From positions 2,418,001 through 2,482,000 of the forward strand of contig BROI01000002.1 in assembly GCA_027923505.1 (NCBI GenBank): 64,000 nt of DNA. Reading direction: 5' to 3'. This document shows, piece after piece, positions 43,001 to 54,095 of this stretch. The first letter of the stretch is position 1. Each line of letters begins with the position of its first letter. Under the pieces are notes generated by a model. That model worked only from the letters and a program-made list of their open reading frames with translations. It was not told the origin of the DNA and did no database searches. Made by a program: the position numbers and the translations under genes. Source of the DNA: Mayamaea pseudoterrestris (taxonomy: Eukaryota; Bacillariophyta; Bacillariophyceae; Sellaphorales; Sellaphoraceae).

Positions 43001-46000
43001 ATCCTGAGCTTTATGGCATTTCAGGCGATGATCTGTTTAGAGACCCCACTTTGAAGCGGCGACGGTTTGCTCTCGTGCACAGCGCGGCAAAATTACTGGA
43101 GAAGAGCCACTTAATTCACTACGACCCAAAAAGCGGCACAATACACCCGACACCATTAGGAAGAGTCGCTAGTCAGTATTACATATCGCATCAGTCAATG
43201 GCAGTTTATGCTAGTCATATGCGACATAGTATGACAGACATTGACTTGCTACGATTGTTCAGTTTGAGCGGTGAGTTCTCGCAGATAACTGTTAGGGAAG
43301 AAGAGAAGCTAGAACTGAGCAAGCTCGCTGGCCGGGTTCCCATTCCTGTAAAGGAAAGCCCAAGCGAACCAATTGCGAAAGTTAACATTCTCTTGCAAGC
43401 TTATATCTCTCGCCTCAAGCTAGATGGGTTTGCTCTTCTCGCCGACATGGCCTTCATTAAGCAATCTTCTGCGCGGTTAATGCGGGCATTGTTTGAAATT
43501 GCTTTGAGGCGTAACTGGGCGTCGCTTGCGAAACTCTGCCTTGACTTTTCTAACATGGTGAGCTCTCGCATCTGGCGGAGCCAAACACCACTTCGACAAT
43601 TCCCGAATGTGCCGGAGGTTGTTGCTCGGAAGCTGGAGCGCAAGGGCGATATTGACTGGGAGCGCTACGCCGACCTTACGCCTTCAGATCTTGGTGAGCT
43701 TGTTGGAGTGCCCAAGATGGGCCGTGTTTTGCACAAGCTTGTAAGCGAATTTCCTCGACTTGAACTTAACGCGCAGGTCCAACCTATCACGCGATCCATG
43801 TTGCGTGTCGAACTCACAGTTAGCCCGGCATTCCAGTTTGATGTGAGCGTTCATGGCTATTCGTTGCTTTTTCACATTCTTGTCGAAGATGTCAACGGCG
43901 AATCGATTTTGCATTATGAAAGTTTTACATTAATAAACAGGAGCGCATCCGACGATCAACAAGCTGTCTTTAGCGTGCCAATCCTCGAGCCGTTGCCTCC
44001 GGCGTACTTTATCCGTGTCATTTCAGATAGGTGGCTCCACTCAACCGCCGTGTTACCAGTTTCATTTAATTCAATGATTCTTCCAGCAAAATTTCCTCCC
44101 ACAACGGAACTGCTTGATCTTCAACCGCTTCAGCCGAGCGCAGTTGGTCCAGCCAGCCTTGCTAGGTTATTTACTGTCCAGAAATTCAACCCTATTCAGA
44201 CACAAACGTTTCATGAGTTGTATCGGACAGATCAAAACTGTCTCATCTGCGCAGCATCTGGTTCTGGCAAGTCAATATGTGCGGAACTCGCCATTATTCG
44301 AATGTTGACAGTGAACGCGGACGGTGTTTGCGTGTATGTTGCGCCAACGGACGAGATTGCAGACCCCGTGTACGACAAATGGAAAAAGATGTTCGGAAGC
44401 ATTTTACCGGAGTCACTAATCGTGCGACTGATCGGGGAAACCTTGTCTGACATGGAGCTTGTTACCGGTTCAAAAATTGTTGTTGCGTCCGCCGTCCAGT
44501 GGGATAAACTAAGTCGCCGGTGGCGACAGAGAAAAGCAATCCATTCAGTAACACTCATGATTTTCGACGAGCTACAATTTCTTGGGGGTGAACATGGACC
44601 GACATTGGAAATAGTCATTTCCCGAACTCGTTACATGAGCGCACAGTTGCAGCAAGGGGGTCATCATCCAGGAATCAGGTTTGTCGGCTTAAGTGCATCT
44701 CTTGCTAATGCGAGGGATGTGGGCGGCTGGATGGGCGTTGGTATCAAAAACGTCTTTAACTTTCCCCCCAAATCGCGGCCAGCGCCATTGGAGTTTAGGT
44801 TTCAGTCCTTTGAGCAGGGAAACTATTCTGCTCGCTTACTGGCCATGTCCAAGCCAGTTTACAACAATGTTGCGAAACATTTGGATGGAAAGTCGGCCAT
44901 GGTTTTTGTTCCCAGTCGGCGTCAAGCCCAGCTGACTGCTATAGACTTAATGTCATACCGAGAAAGTCAAGGGCTACCGCCGTTCCTGAGCGAAAGTTGT
45001 GACAGCAGTCGGCTGTCAGAGATCGCTCTTCTCATTAAGGAACCGGCGCTTCGACAAGTGCTACCCTTTGGCATAGGCTTTGTTTACGGCGGCATGATCG
45101 ATGACGACTGGAAGGTCGTGGTTGAGTTATACGAAGCAAATGTTTTGCAGATCTTGATCTGTCCTGTTGATACATGTTGGAAGCTTCACTGCCGAGCTCA
45201 TTTGGTGGTCATCATGGGGACGGAATATTTCGACGGACGAGTCGGTAGGCATGTCGACTATGCCGCCACTGACCTGCTTCATATGGTGGGGCGTCACAAT
45301 CCGGAAGATAGCAGCAAATGCGTCCTGCTCTACCATGCTCCGAAAAAGGCATTTTTGAAAAAGCTGATTGACGATCCGCTTCCTGTTGAGAGTCACATCG
45401 ATTCGTTCCTTCATGACCCACTGAATGCTGAAGTCGTCAGCAAAACGATAACAAGCATGCAGGACGCCATTGACTACATGACTTGGACCTTTTTATATCG
45501 CCGACTTGTGAAGAATCCAACGTATTACGGCTTACGCGGGACGACGAATGTTATATTGAGCGAACATTTGAGTGACATGATTGAAACGGTGGTTGGCGAT
45601 CTGGAAGAAAGCAAGTGTATTCGCGTTGGTGAGGAAGGTGACATAACGCCGTTGAATTTCGGAATGATTGCAGCGTACTACTCCATTCAATACCGAACAA
45701 TTGAATTGTTTGCATCGTCGGTGACGGCTCGAACGAAAACCAAAGGCATTCTTGAGATTTTATCAGCTGCATGGGAGTACAGCTCCTTACCAATGCGGTA
45801 CGGCGAAGAAAAGAGTATGGCGACGCTTTCACGGCATCTCGTCCACTCTCTACCGAAGGAAGCTGTTTTCGATAGCAATACCAAAGCTCTTGTTTTATTG
45901 CAAAGCCACTTTAGTCGATTGACGCTTCCAGCAGAGATGCGGACAGACTTGGAATGGGTTTTGCGGGAAGCTGTTGATCTCATTCAAGCGCTAGTTGATG

Positions 46001-46680
46001 TCATAAGCAGCAACGGTTGGCTCAAGCCGGCTCTCGCTTCTATGGAAGTGAGCCAGATGATCGTACAAGGACTTTGGAACAAAGAAAATGTTTTAAAGCA
46101 GATCCCGCATTTCACTGACGAGATCATTCGTCGATGCGCTGCGTACAAGGGCGACGAACCTATCGAATCAGTGTTTGATATTCTCACGCTCGATGACGAT
46201 GTGCGCAACGAACTGCTGCAACTTCCGGAGGACAAAATGGCTGATGTTGCAGTGTTTTGCAACAATTATCCGAATCTTGACATCTCATATCAAGTCGAAG
46301 ATTCCGATGATGTTACGGCCGGGGAGTCTGTTCGAATTGTTGTCGAATTGGAGCGAGAAGTTGACGTAGAGGCTAGCGATGACGAATTAAAAGAAGCTGG
46401 TACGGTTTCATGCCCCTTCTTTCCGGCCGACAAGAAGGAGGGCTGGTGGGTCGTTGTTGGTGATGCATCGAAAAATAATCTAATGTCATTGAAGCGTGTC
46501 CACTTGCACCTTAAGCAGAAGGTGGTCCTCGAGTTTATGGCGCCTGAGAATGCTGGAGAATATGAACTAAGTCTTTTTTGCATGAGCGACAGCTATCTGG
46601 GGTGTGACCAAGAATTTATTATAGCTTTCAACGTTGGCGCTGCGCTTGGTTCAGACGAAGATGACGAAATTAATCAATAA
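40012..46680 (+). CDS. BRR2: U5 snRNP RNA helicase Brr2 (SNRNP200)
   Basis: Exons 40012-42563 and 42645-46680 with an 81-bp intron (GTAAGT...GCAG) give 2195 residues, the usual Brr2 length. The join restores CCTATLAWGVN. The N-terminal region has the typical YSEMSSKVLQADRRGRPR and acidic linkers. Cassette 1: Walker A CAPTGAGKTNVG (Lys about 537), DEIH at about 652, LSATLPN, a winged helix (QMLGRAGRPQYDSEGEGI) and a Sec63 unit. Cassette 2: CAASGSGKSICAE (about 1390), DELQ in place of a canonical DExH (about 1490), LSASLAN, and a second Sec63 unit with an acidic end. In known Brr2 only the first cassette unwinds U4/U6; the second is regulatory, and the altered motifs here agree. It converges on the HMG gene with 42 bp between stops. 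Confidence 0.97.
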
Positions 46681-46722
46681 ATAAATTCACTCTATATGAT
46701 CATGTGAATATCATAGCTCGAT

Positions 46723-47740
46723 TTATGGATAATGATAGAAATTATTTTCAGTAAAGCCACCAGTGAACGGCCCGCGACTACTTCGCGAGTTATTGTAAGG
46801 AAGTGGTGCGTCTTGACTCATGGCAGTGGGCGCTATGTTGTTCGCCTGATAATCTGAAGAATAGCCATTTCGTCCTGAACGTGGAAGAGAGAGGATGAGC
46901 GCATCAACAACATAAAAACACGACAGCCCATATATAAATATGCATACCTGGTCCAAAGGCGGCCGCGTGATGATGATATAGTGGCTGTGGATGATAGCTA
47001 ACGATATCATGGCGAAACATGGGTCGCTGGCGCGACTTCTCAGCGGTGGCGCGGTGATGGTATGGAATGGGTAGCGAAGTTAGCATCAGCTGTTCGTCAA
47101 CCTTGTTGGCGGCTTCTTCAGCAGAGTGTATACGCAAAGGCTCGAATGGCAAGAAGGGATCGTAACTTAGTTGAGGTGGAGAAGCATCTGTTTGGTGTTC
47201 CCGACGGCCATTTTCAGCTATAATCTTGACAGCACGATGACTCACCCGGCTGGCAACGTCAAGGTGAGCTTGTTGCTCCCGAAATTTCTTAATCATTTCG
47301 TTGTACTCTGCACGCTCACGCAGCTCTCGCTCGATGTAAGGACGACGCTCAGCTTCACTCGCATTGCGCCACATTTCTCCCAATAAACGCGAGACATCGG
47401 TGTTGCCCATGTCTGGGTTCTGGCTTTTGATCGTTGCGCGACGATTTTGAGAGTATTTCAAAAAGGCGGACATAGGTCGCTTTGGTGCAAGTGGGTGTTT
47501 TTTGGCTCGACGCTTCGGCGCCATCCATGGGCCCTTGTATTCGGCCTTCTCTCGAACGTAACGCACCTTGTCGTCCCTTGCGACTTCATCCCAACTTGCA
47601 CGAACAGACTCATCAAGACCACGCCATTCTGACGCAACAATGGTAAGTATCTCGTTTTCGACCGAGACATTAGGATGGCTGTTTCTCATCTCCTCTTTCC
47701 TTGCGTCGGCGAAACACACGAAGGCCGACCGAGGCGCCAT
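46723..47740 (-). CDS. Two-HMG-box protein
   Basis: Exons 46948-47740 and 46723-46874, with a 73-bp intron (GTATGC...TTCAG), give 314 residues. HMG box A (about 1-68) starts directly at the N-terminus with PRSAFVCFADARKEEMR and has the central WRGLDESVRASWDEVA helix. A basic linker KRRAKKHPLAPKRP leads to box B (about 85-155; SAFLKYSQNRRATIKSQNP, LGEMWRNASEAERRPYIE). The remainder is Gln/His/Pro-rich with no domain and ends after the splice in a Ser/Asn/Gly tail. It is likely a nuclear DNA-bending or chromatin protein. Box B looks canonical, while box A is less basic. The start is the first ATG; no upstream exon could be supported. Confidence 0.88.
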
Positions 47741-48172
47741 GGGAGGACCAAGAGTTGGTCGAGTTGTTGACTGGGACGGATCGTTTTCTTGCGAAGCCGA
47801 CAGCAGTATCTACATTGAATGAGGGCCAAAGTCAGAATCATCTTAAACGTAAGTATTGCTCAATACAGATCATTATCATTACCTTACGATGAGACGATGG
47901 CATGTCCCTCCCCATTCTCCACATTGTGCGCCTCGTTCCGCCGACATCTGTTATATGGCAGGCCTCCTGGGAATGAATGCGTTCCAGCTCTCTCAACCGT
48001 AAGTATTCGCACATTTTCGAAAAAGGCAAGCAGCAGCTTCGTCGCGGGATTCGACGGTTTAAGAAGCACCTTTTCTCAGATGCAAGGGTTGACAGCGCGA
48101 CTAGTCGCGTGGACAATGCTGGCATGCACGGCGCTTATACAACAGCGCAACGAGAAGCATATGGAGTGCAAG
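47741..48172. other. Intergenic between HMG and RRM genes
   Basis: 432 bp upstream of the HMG gene and downstream of the RRM gene. CGTAAGTATT occurs twice (47849-47858, 47998-48007) and resembles plus-strand 5' splice sites, but no coherent exon chain was found. The long frames crossing it do not resemble proteins. Confidence 0.5.
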
Positions 48173-49461
48173 CTAATGCTTCACTCGTTTAGTTGGTGGC
48201 TCATGCAAGTCTCGGTCCTCGTTCCGCAGCTCGGAGAACGAGAAGCCCGATCGCTCAAGGAAAACGCCTCCTTTATCCCATCCCTTGACCTTCCAACCAG
48301 CAGCACCAAACGCAGCACTACCATACCCCGCCTTCCATCCGGACCTTCCATATGCGACTGCCAAACCAGCGAATTCCTCAGAAGTGCTAGCCATCTGGCC
48401 CGCCCGTAAACCCAAATGTTTCGGAACTGCCGGCAAGACTCGCTTCTTGAACTGAGTGTCTCTGGGCGTCGCGAATTTAACTTCAACGCGCTTGTTCAGA
48501 ATCATAAGCGGTTGAGCTTCCACTGACTTTTCTGCACCAAGGCTTCCATTTTCAAAGCTAACAAAACCAAAACCTCTGGAGCGGCCAGTCGCTTGGTCGC
48601 TATTTTGGTAATGGAAGTAAGGAAAAACGAAAAACGAAAAACGTCATGCAAGTATCACGCAGACTGAGTCACAAACGAAAGCGACGAATACGTGCAGGCA
48701 GACAACAACCAGTAACATTTCCACTTACACCATAACGACCGTATCAGTGACAGGCGCAAATTCGGAAAAAATATCCTTCAGTGCGTCGCGATCAATTTCT
48801 GCAGGTAATCCGCCAACAAACACCTTATTCATCTCCTTATTTCCGTCCGCCGAAACTGCAGGAGCAGCGGAGTCTGTTTCATTTATGCTGCTGCTGGTAG
48901 CAGCAAATGACTTGGACGTAAACGTTGGAAGTGCTTTACCCCCCGAGGATGAGTGACTCGGGTCTTGGTGGATGGACTTAGGAGCGACTCCGCGTACTTG
49001 CGCACGTTTGACATCGACGACCTGCGGCGGGTGCAAAGCGATCAATGAAAAAGTTGAGTCTCTTGTTAACCCGTCAATCATCACGCACATTCTAGCTAAT
49101 GCGATAGAGTCAAAAATTACAGTACCTTATGGTTGATTTCATGAACCGGAGTGTCCATGACAACGTCAACACTAGCGCTCTGAACAAAGACGACAAAACC
49201 AAAGCCTCGCGGCTGCCCCGTCATGCGATCACGCATAATTTCGACCGATGCGACTTGGCCGTACTGCTCAAAATGCCATCGTAAAGATTCTTCCGTCGTT
49301 TGCCAGGAGAGACCACCGACGAAGAGTCGGCCTTCAACGTCGGCGCTGCTGTTGATTGGTGGTGCGTGCTGAGTCGCAGCAATTTCAGTTGATGATGTCT
49401 GCTGCGCCGCTGGACTGCTTACAAAGTGTGGATTGCGGCCGTAATATGAACTGTCTGCCAT
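48173..49461 (-). CDS. Two-RRM RNA-binding protein, frameshift in last exon
   Basis: Exons 49126-49461, 48729-49021 and 48173-48600 are joined across introns of 104 bp (GTACTG...GCAG) and 128 bp (GTAAGT...ATAG). RRM1 (about 43-115) has RNP2 LFVGGLSW and RNP1 RGFGFVVF and continues over the first splice as HKVVDVKRAQVRG. RRM2 has VFVGGLPAEIDRDALKDIF and, after the second splice, DQATGRSRGFGFVSFE. Its last strand (LMILNKRVEVKFATPRD) is in a different frame, so one base is extra or two are missing near 48535-48560 (run CCAAAGG). The C-terminus is Gly/Tyr/Phe-rich. The layout is like hnRNP A/B, Musashi or DAZAP1-type shuttling RNA-binding proteins. The frameshift may be sequence error. The first codon overlaps that of the plus-strand neighbour's maximal frame. 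Confidence 0.8.
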
Positions 49462-49669
49462 GTTATTGAAGCTTGCTTTGAGGGGTATGATAGTTTTTGT
49501 TCTCCGAAGAAGCCTGTTGTTGATTTGCGAAAGATCGGACGGTAGTCACGCAAGTGTCGCAGCACAACTAAATATGATTACGTACGATTTGAATTTTTCC
49601 GTTCGCGCGCCGGCGCGCTTCCTGAACCTGGATCCAACGACCTCCTCTCCGCACAAATCGACCGTGACC

Positions 49670-51052
49670 ATGATGCACCCACACTACCAATTTGCGAACG
49701 AATCCCATCCCCAGCTGGTACCCAGCGTAACAGAGGACGACGATGATGAAGACGACGACGAAGAAAAAGAAAATGTTGGCATGCCTTATCCGACTCCACG
49801 CCATAACATCATAAACCAGCGTCGCTCGAGCATCATCGAGAACAACAACCATGCGATTGCCTACTTCCTGCGATACGAAACATCGATTCGACAGCAAGAG
49901 GCAGGAGACATGGCAACAATGGCTCACCTTCGATCGTGCATTGAACGAATTTTAGAACTCTCTGGTGTAAATGAAGCAGCCAAGAAATCTGATGCGGACC
50001 TGCTCATGCAACAAATCTCGTTCGGCGATCTAGACAAGGCCCGTCAGAAGCTTGAAGCATCCAACCGAGACGACATCAATCCAGAATTTATGACAACGGA
50101 TCAACAAGTCATGATGGTTCTACGAACGGTGACGGAAGATCTGGAAGAACATGATAAGGCTGTCGAAATTACATTCGCCGAGTTTGTGCAGGCTTACAAG
50201 CTTTGCATCACTGGAATAGAAGCCCTACAGAACTTGCCGGCAACCACAAAACCAGATGCCCGCAATCGCGCACGTAATCGCATACTGTCCATGTTGCGAC
50301 TCTTTGACGCTGGATCGACGAGCCTTTTTGACGGTACGCTTTCAACGGCATGCCCAACAGCAGTCGGCGTCGGCACCACGTCGGCCGCACCACACAATTC
50401 ATGCGAAGCCGGCGTACAAAGTGGTGTACTAAATAAGTCAACCAAGAAAGGATGGAAGAGAATTGCTGCTACATTTCTTCTGCTAATTGCCCTGGCAGTC
50501 GGCGCTTCTAAACAAGCAAAGCTCATTGATCCAATTGCCGTCTTCAATTTGACAATGGCCTTGAAGAGCCTCGCCACAGAGTTCCACCAACGACCGAATT
50601 CATTTCATAGGCAAGTGATTAAAGAATTGCAAACAAGCACTGCCAGATTCATTGCGATTAGTGAAATTCTCAGTGCCTTCGCTCCATCGGAAGTTTTGCT
50701 CGACCACCCTCCGATAAATGAGCAAGCGTTGCATGTTGATAGCCATACTCAAACGCCAATTTGCAACAGTCTGGCAGTTTACGCTAGCGACATGGATGAA
50801 ACTGTTGTCATGCCCTCGTACAACAACGTGGCAGTATCTGCCATTCTCGGTGGAATTGTGGGTGCGGCTGGAGCACCGTATGCTGCCTTGCTTCTACAAA
50901 GGGTTTTGTTTTTCCTCGTTGCCTATAGCGCCAGCCATTTTCTTCTCGCAAGCCTTGTGGCAGCATTGATTCCAATGGCTGTGAATGGGGTCTTTGCTCA
51001 CATGCCCAACTATGCTCTGTCTAGTGAACTGGAATACTTTCCAATGGAGTAG
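49670..51052 (+). CDS. Hypothetical membrane protein
   Basis: The frame extends back to 49460, but the first 70 codons overlap the start region of the divergent RRM gene and look untranslated. ATG 49670 (MMHPHYQF) or ATG 49574 are the candidate starts; 49670 gives 460 residues. An acidic run (DDDDEDDDEEKE) comes first, then a helical domain (AHLRSCIERILELSG, ITFAEFVQAYKLCITGIEAL). There is a single membrane helix (IAATFLLLIALAVGASK) and two or three C-terminal membrane helices (SAILGGIVGAAGAPYAAL, FFLVAYSASHFLLASLVAAL). I do not recognise the family. The single exon and clean frame support a real gene, probably lineage-specific. Confidence 0.65.
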   Translation: MMHPHYQFANESHPQLVPSVTEDDDDEDDDEEKENVGMPYPTPRHNIINQRRSSIIENNNHAIAYFLRYETSIRQQEAGDMATMAHLRSCIERILELSGVNEAAKKSDADLLMQQISFGDLDKARQKLEASNRDDINPEFMTTDQQVMMVLRTVTEDLEEHDKAVEITFAEFVQAYKLCITGIEALQNLPATTKPDARNRARNRILSMLRLFDAGSTSLFDGTLSTACPTAVGVGTTSAAPHNSCEAGVQSGVLNKSTKKGWKRIAATFLLLIALAVGASKQAKLIDPIAVFNLTMALKSLATEFHQRPNSFHRQVIKELQTSTARFIAISEILSAFAPSEVLLDHPPINEQALHVDSHTQTPICNSLAVYASDMDETVVMPSYNNVAVSAILGGIVGAAGAPYAALLLQRVLFFLVAYSASHFLLASLVAALIPMAVNGVFAHMPNYALSSELEYFPME

Positions 51053-51226
51053 GTGTGCATCTCTGAACTAAAGCAACTACTAGCTTAATTCTACTTTAGT
51101 TCCACAAATCAGAATAAGTTATTCTAAATAAAAAACTGTTTACACGTACTGTAAACACACAGTCAGACACAAAACCCTTGCTCAGTACAATGATTGGCAC
51201 ACCATTCCTTGTCTTCTCGCCTTGTA

Positions 51227-52474
51227 TCAACGCAACGTTCGGGTTGCATTGAGCTGGTCTACACGCTTTTGAATCAATTTCAAATCATGGACGTCCTGCT
51301 TGACAGCACCATAGAGCTCTATCAACTTTGCACGGTGACCCTTCACCATGGGAAAGAGCTGCTCGCTGAAATTGCGCTGGTTGTTCGGCACCTGGACAAC
51401 CATCTGTCCTCCGCCACTACCTCCGGGCGGTGCAAGCTGCAACGTCTCGGTCAAGTTCTTGGTCGCCTGGTACAACTCGTGTACTTGTTGCAATGACAGC
51501 GCAATCTGCCGCGTCGCTTCAACTTCGTCGCGCTGCAAGGGTAAATTCAAGCAACGAGCGAGCTCCACCTTTTTCATGACTTTCAAAAACTTTACCTTGA
51601 GCATTTCATGTTTGCGTTGCATATATTCGAGCCGCTGTTGCGTCTCGCGACCACGTCGGCGAAGCGTATCTTGCGAAGCGGCAATGGTATCAAGCTGACT
51701 GTTGCACTGGTTTGACAAATTTTGCTGATACGTCAAACGAGCTTGCAAGGCTTCCGCTCCAACAATCGGGATGGGCATGTAGTTCAAAAAGTCAGGATTG
51801 CGCACAAGCGCCTGGTTCCAATCGTGCTCCGAAAATTGCGCGGGTCGGGGGAGTGCGATTGGCCGAGGACGGCCATCCAACGCAATACCTTGCAACCACT
51901 GCTGCTGACTGACTTCACGAGTCACTGGATTATATAGAATGGCTGCAAATTTCGCAGATTCATCATCATTCGCTACTTCAGCTCCCGTGTAGGATCGTTG
52001 AATGCGATCAAATTTCTGGATGACGCGAGCTTCCTCTTGCCGCGCCGATGCTTCCAAGTGAGCCTGCATGGCAGCATGCGCAGGGAGTTGAGTAAATTGC
52101 TGCTGCGGCTGCTGATTATTCGCGCCGAACGCATTTTGACCAAACAATCCTCCAGGTGCTGATGTTGGTGCTGAACCAAAAAGATTGCTTCCGCTAGTCG
52201 AGGCAGGTGCAGAGCCAAAGAGTCCTCCCGTCGTAGCAGTCAGACCACCACCGAATAATGTACTACCAGCCGGCGTAGTTCCAAATGAGCTGCCACCAGC
52301 AGACCCTGCGGGTGCCGGATTTGTAGAGCCATTTAACGCCGATGGGGCAGGAGTTGCATTGATAAAGGCGTTACCGGCAGGAGCGGCACCTGTCGCAGCA
52401 GCAGGAGAATTGTAGTTATTCATGGCTGGCGCTGTATCAAGTTTATGTACTGTATTCGTACCCCAGGTTACCAT
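51227..52474 (-). CDS. NUP54: Nucleoporin Nup54 (intact copy)
   Basis: 415 residues, single exon. The N-terminal third is Ala/Pro/Thr/Gly-rich with FG motifs (SFGTTP, LFGGG, two LFGSAP, LFGQNAFGAN). The middle has FAAILYNPVTREV and DWNQALVRNPDFLNYMPIPIVG, matching the conserved Nup54 core. The C-terminal half is a long coiled coil (NQCNSQLDTIAAS to VMKKVELARCL, and LQQVHELYQATKNLTETL) used in the Nup62-Nup58-Nup54 channel trimer of the nuclear pore. Start ATG 52474 precedes the only long frame. A copia LTR lies 97 bp upstream. A damaged copy of its 3' portion lies inside that element at 56683-57735. Confidence 0.92.
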   Translation of the reverse strand: MVTWGTNTVHKLDTAPAMNNYNSPAAATGAAPAGNAFINATPAPSALNGSTNPAPAGSAGGSSFGTTPAGSTLFGGGLTATTGGLFGSAPASTSGSNLFGSAPTSAPGGLFGQNAFGANNQQPQQQFTQLPAHAAMQAHLEASARQEEARVIQKFDRIQRSYTGAEVANDDESAKFAAILYNPVTREVSQQQWLQGIALDGRPRPIALPRPAQFSEHDWNQALVRNPDFLNYMPIPIVGAEALQARLTYQQNLSNQCNSQLDTIAASQDTLRRRGRETQQRLEYMQRKHEMLKVKFLKVMKKVELARCLNLPLQRDEVEATRQIALSLQQVHELYQATKNLTETLQLAPPGGSGGGQMVVQVPNNQRNFSEQLFPMVKGHRAKLIELYGAVKQDVHDLKLIQKRVDQLNATRTLR

Positions 52475-52571
52475 GAAAATCTGTGAATTCTTGATGATCT
52501 GAATGACTTCGTATACAAACGAGTTGTAGTGCTAGTATATGACACAAAATACAACGAAAGCAGCGCCAGGG
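52475..52571 (-). promoter_or_regulatory. Residual Nup54 upstream region
   Basis: Only 97 bp separate the Nup54 start codon from the 3' LTR of the upstream retroelement. Any further promoter sequence of the gene must now lie in, or beyond, the 5.6-kb element. Confidence 0.5.
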
Positions 52572-52812
52572 TGATAAATAGCTGCTACTCTATCCTATAG
52601 ACTGTAATGGCCCGTTAGCGCCCAGGACAGAAGATAGCAACAACCCGAGTCCTTTCGAACAACAAGTGGTCCTCCGTCCCGTATTTCTAGTTGAGTTACC
52701 GCTATACTAAACTCGTCTCCGTCGACTAGTTAGTATCGCCTTCAGTGTACTCGGCCAGTACCGTTGCGTCAGTTGCAGCGTGTCACACTCTCCGGAAACC
52801 TAGTTTCTATCA
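52572..52812 (-). repeat. 3' LTR of the Nup54-carrying copia element
   Basis: 241 bp, on the plus strand running TGATAAATAG...TTTCTATCA, with 5-bp terminal inverted repeats TGATA/TATCA. By eye it is identical to the other LTR over its whole length. Confidence 0.95.
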
Positions 52813-52823
52813 CTCCTCTTGAG
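52813..52823 (-). promoter_or_regulatory. Polypurine tract
   Basis: On the element strand, CTCAAGAGGAG directly precedes the 3' LTR, the expected site for plus-strand DNA priming. Confidence 0.65.
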
Positions 52824-52901
52824 ACGCTGGAGAACCCTGCTCTCTTCAACAGACCAATATACTAATAGATTACTAAAGCAGCGCTCCTCTGCAAACTCGC
52901 C

Positions 52902-54095
52902 TTAGCCATGCATGAATCCGCCGACACACTTACTGAACGCCTTCTGCGTTTGCCCCTTCGTGAGGCAGTCTGCAAAGTTGTCCAATCCATCAATCTTGAT
53001 AGGGTGGCAGATCCCTGCCGCTGACGCTTCTCGCGTTTTATGGTAAGCAATAGCAACATGCTTCTTCTTCAAGACGCTGCTGCTCAAGGTCGCGTTCTGA
53101 ATAACGCCCATATTGTCACCACAAATGAAACTGGCCGTCGACACCTTGACGCCGAGGCATCGAAGCATATAACGTACAGCAATGAGCTCCTCTACAGCTG
53201 TCTTCATCGCACAGAATTCGGCTCCGTATGTGGACGTCTCTATTGCCCCTTGACGCTTGCTCATATACATGACTGGCGTCCGCCCGACGACAATCAGCAT
53301 CCCCGTTATGGACCGTCTTGTTAACTGATCGTGCGCATGATCAGAATCAACAAAGACTGTAATGAGCATCTCGTCTATAAGAGCTGTCGGAAGGCTCGCG
53401 TCAATCTCTTCGAACGCGTTAGCGTATTGCTCGGATAGCTCCTTGGTAAGATCCATCGCTCGCGAGTCTTCAGCGCCTGAATAAACTGGGTCTCTTGAAT
53501 CAACGACGATCCTACGATTCGCTCGCTTCTTTAGATACCCAAATACTCGCAGCACTCGCTTGAGATGACCGTCCCTTGGAGCTGCAGTAAATCTCGAGAG
53601 GGAGGACGTGGCGTGAGCGACATCAATTCGTCCAATCGTAACGATCCAAACGAGCATTCCAATCAACATTTGATACTTTCGATGCTCATCATCATTAAGC
53701 ATTGTACTCGTATCAATTTCGGGGTGGTCGCCTGTTTCAGTTGGATTCGTATACTTCTTGAGCATTCCAAACATGCGCTCGACCCGTTTGATTGCTTCCG
53801 TCAAGTACTTCTTGCAACCGATGCACCATCGTCCTTTCCGATCCTTCTTATAATCATTACCCAAGTAGTAATCGGGAGGGCCGATGGATTTGACTGAATA
53901 GACGAGTTGAATGGCCTCCATTATTGCCTCTGGATTCTTGCCGACCAACATGAAATCGTCGACGTGAGTGCAAACGTATTCATAATGGCTGCCGTCTTCT
54001 GCAAGACGGATCCAAACATCCTTATCATATCCAGTAGGAACAAAGCCAAGGCCTCTGAGCGTATCGGCAAAGTGCGCGTGCCATCGTTCGCGAAA
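52902..54095 (-). pseudogene. Copia reverse transcriptase (C-terminal part) and RNase H
   Basis: Continuation of pol after a frame change near 54080-54100. The RT active site reads CTHVDDFMLVGK (HVDD in place of the usual YVDD box). The connection region follows (DYYLGNDYKKD, the copia-type LIGMLVWIVTIGRIDVAHATSSLSRF). RNase H is recognised by its early VFVDSDHAHD and by RQGAIETSTYGAEFCAM, ICGDNMGVIQNA and KKKHVAIAYHKTREA. The frame then ends in a normal stop 90 bp before the 3' LTR. The reading needs the upstream part at 54100-56299 to be one polyprotein. Confidence 0.85.

Noticed and set aside
47819-48409. 196-codon plus-strand ORF with GTAAGTATT splice-like sites
   Set aside because: Its 3' half is antisense to the last exon of the RRM gene, the composition is not protein-like, and no exon chain joins sensibly.
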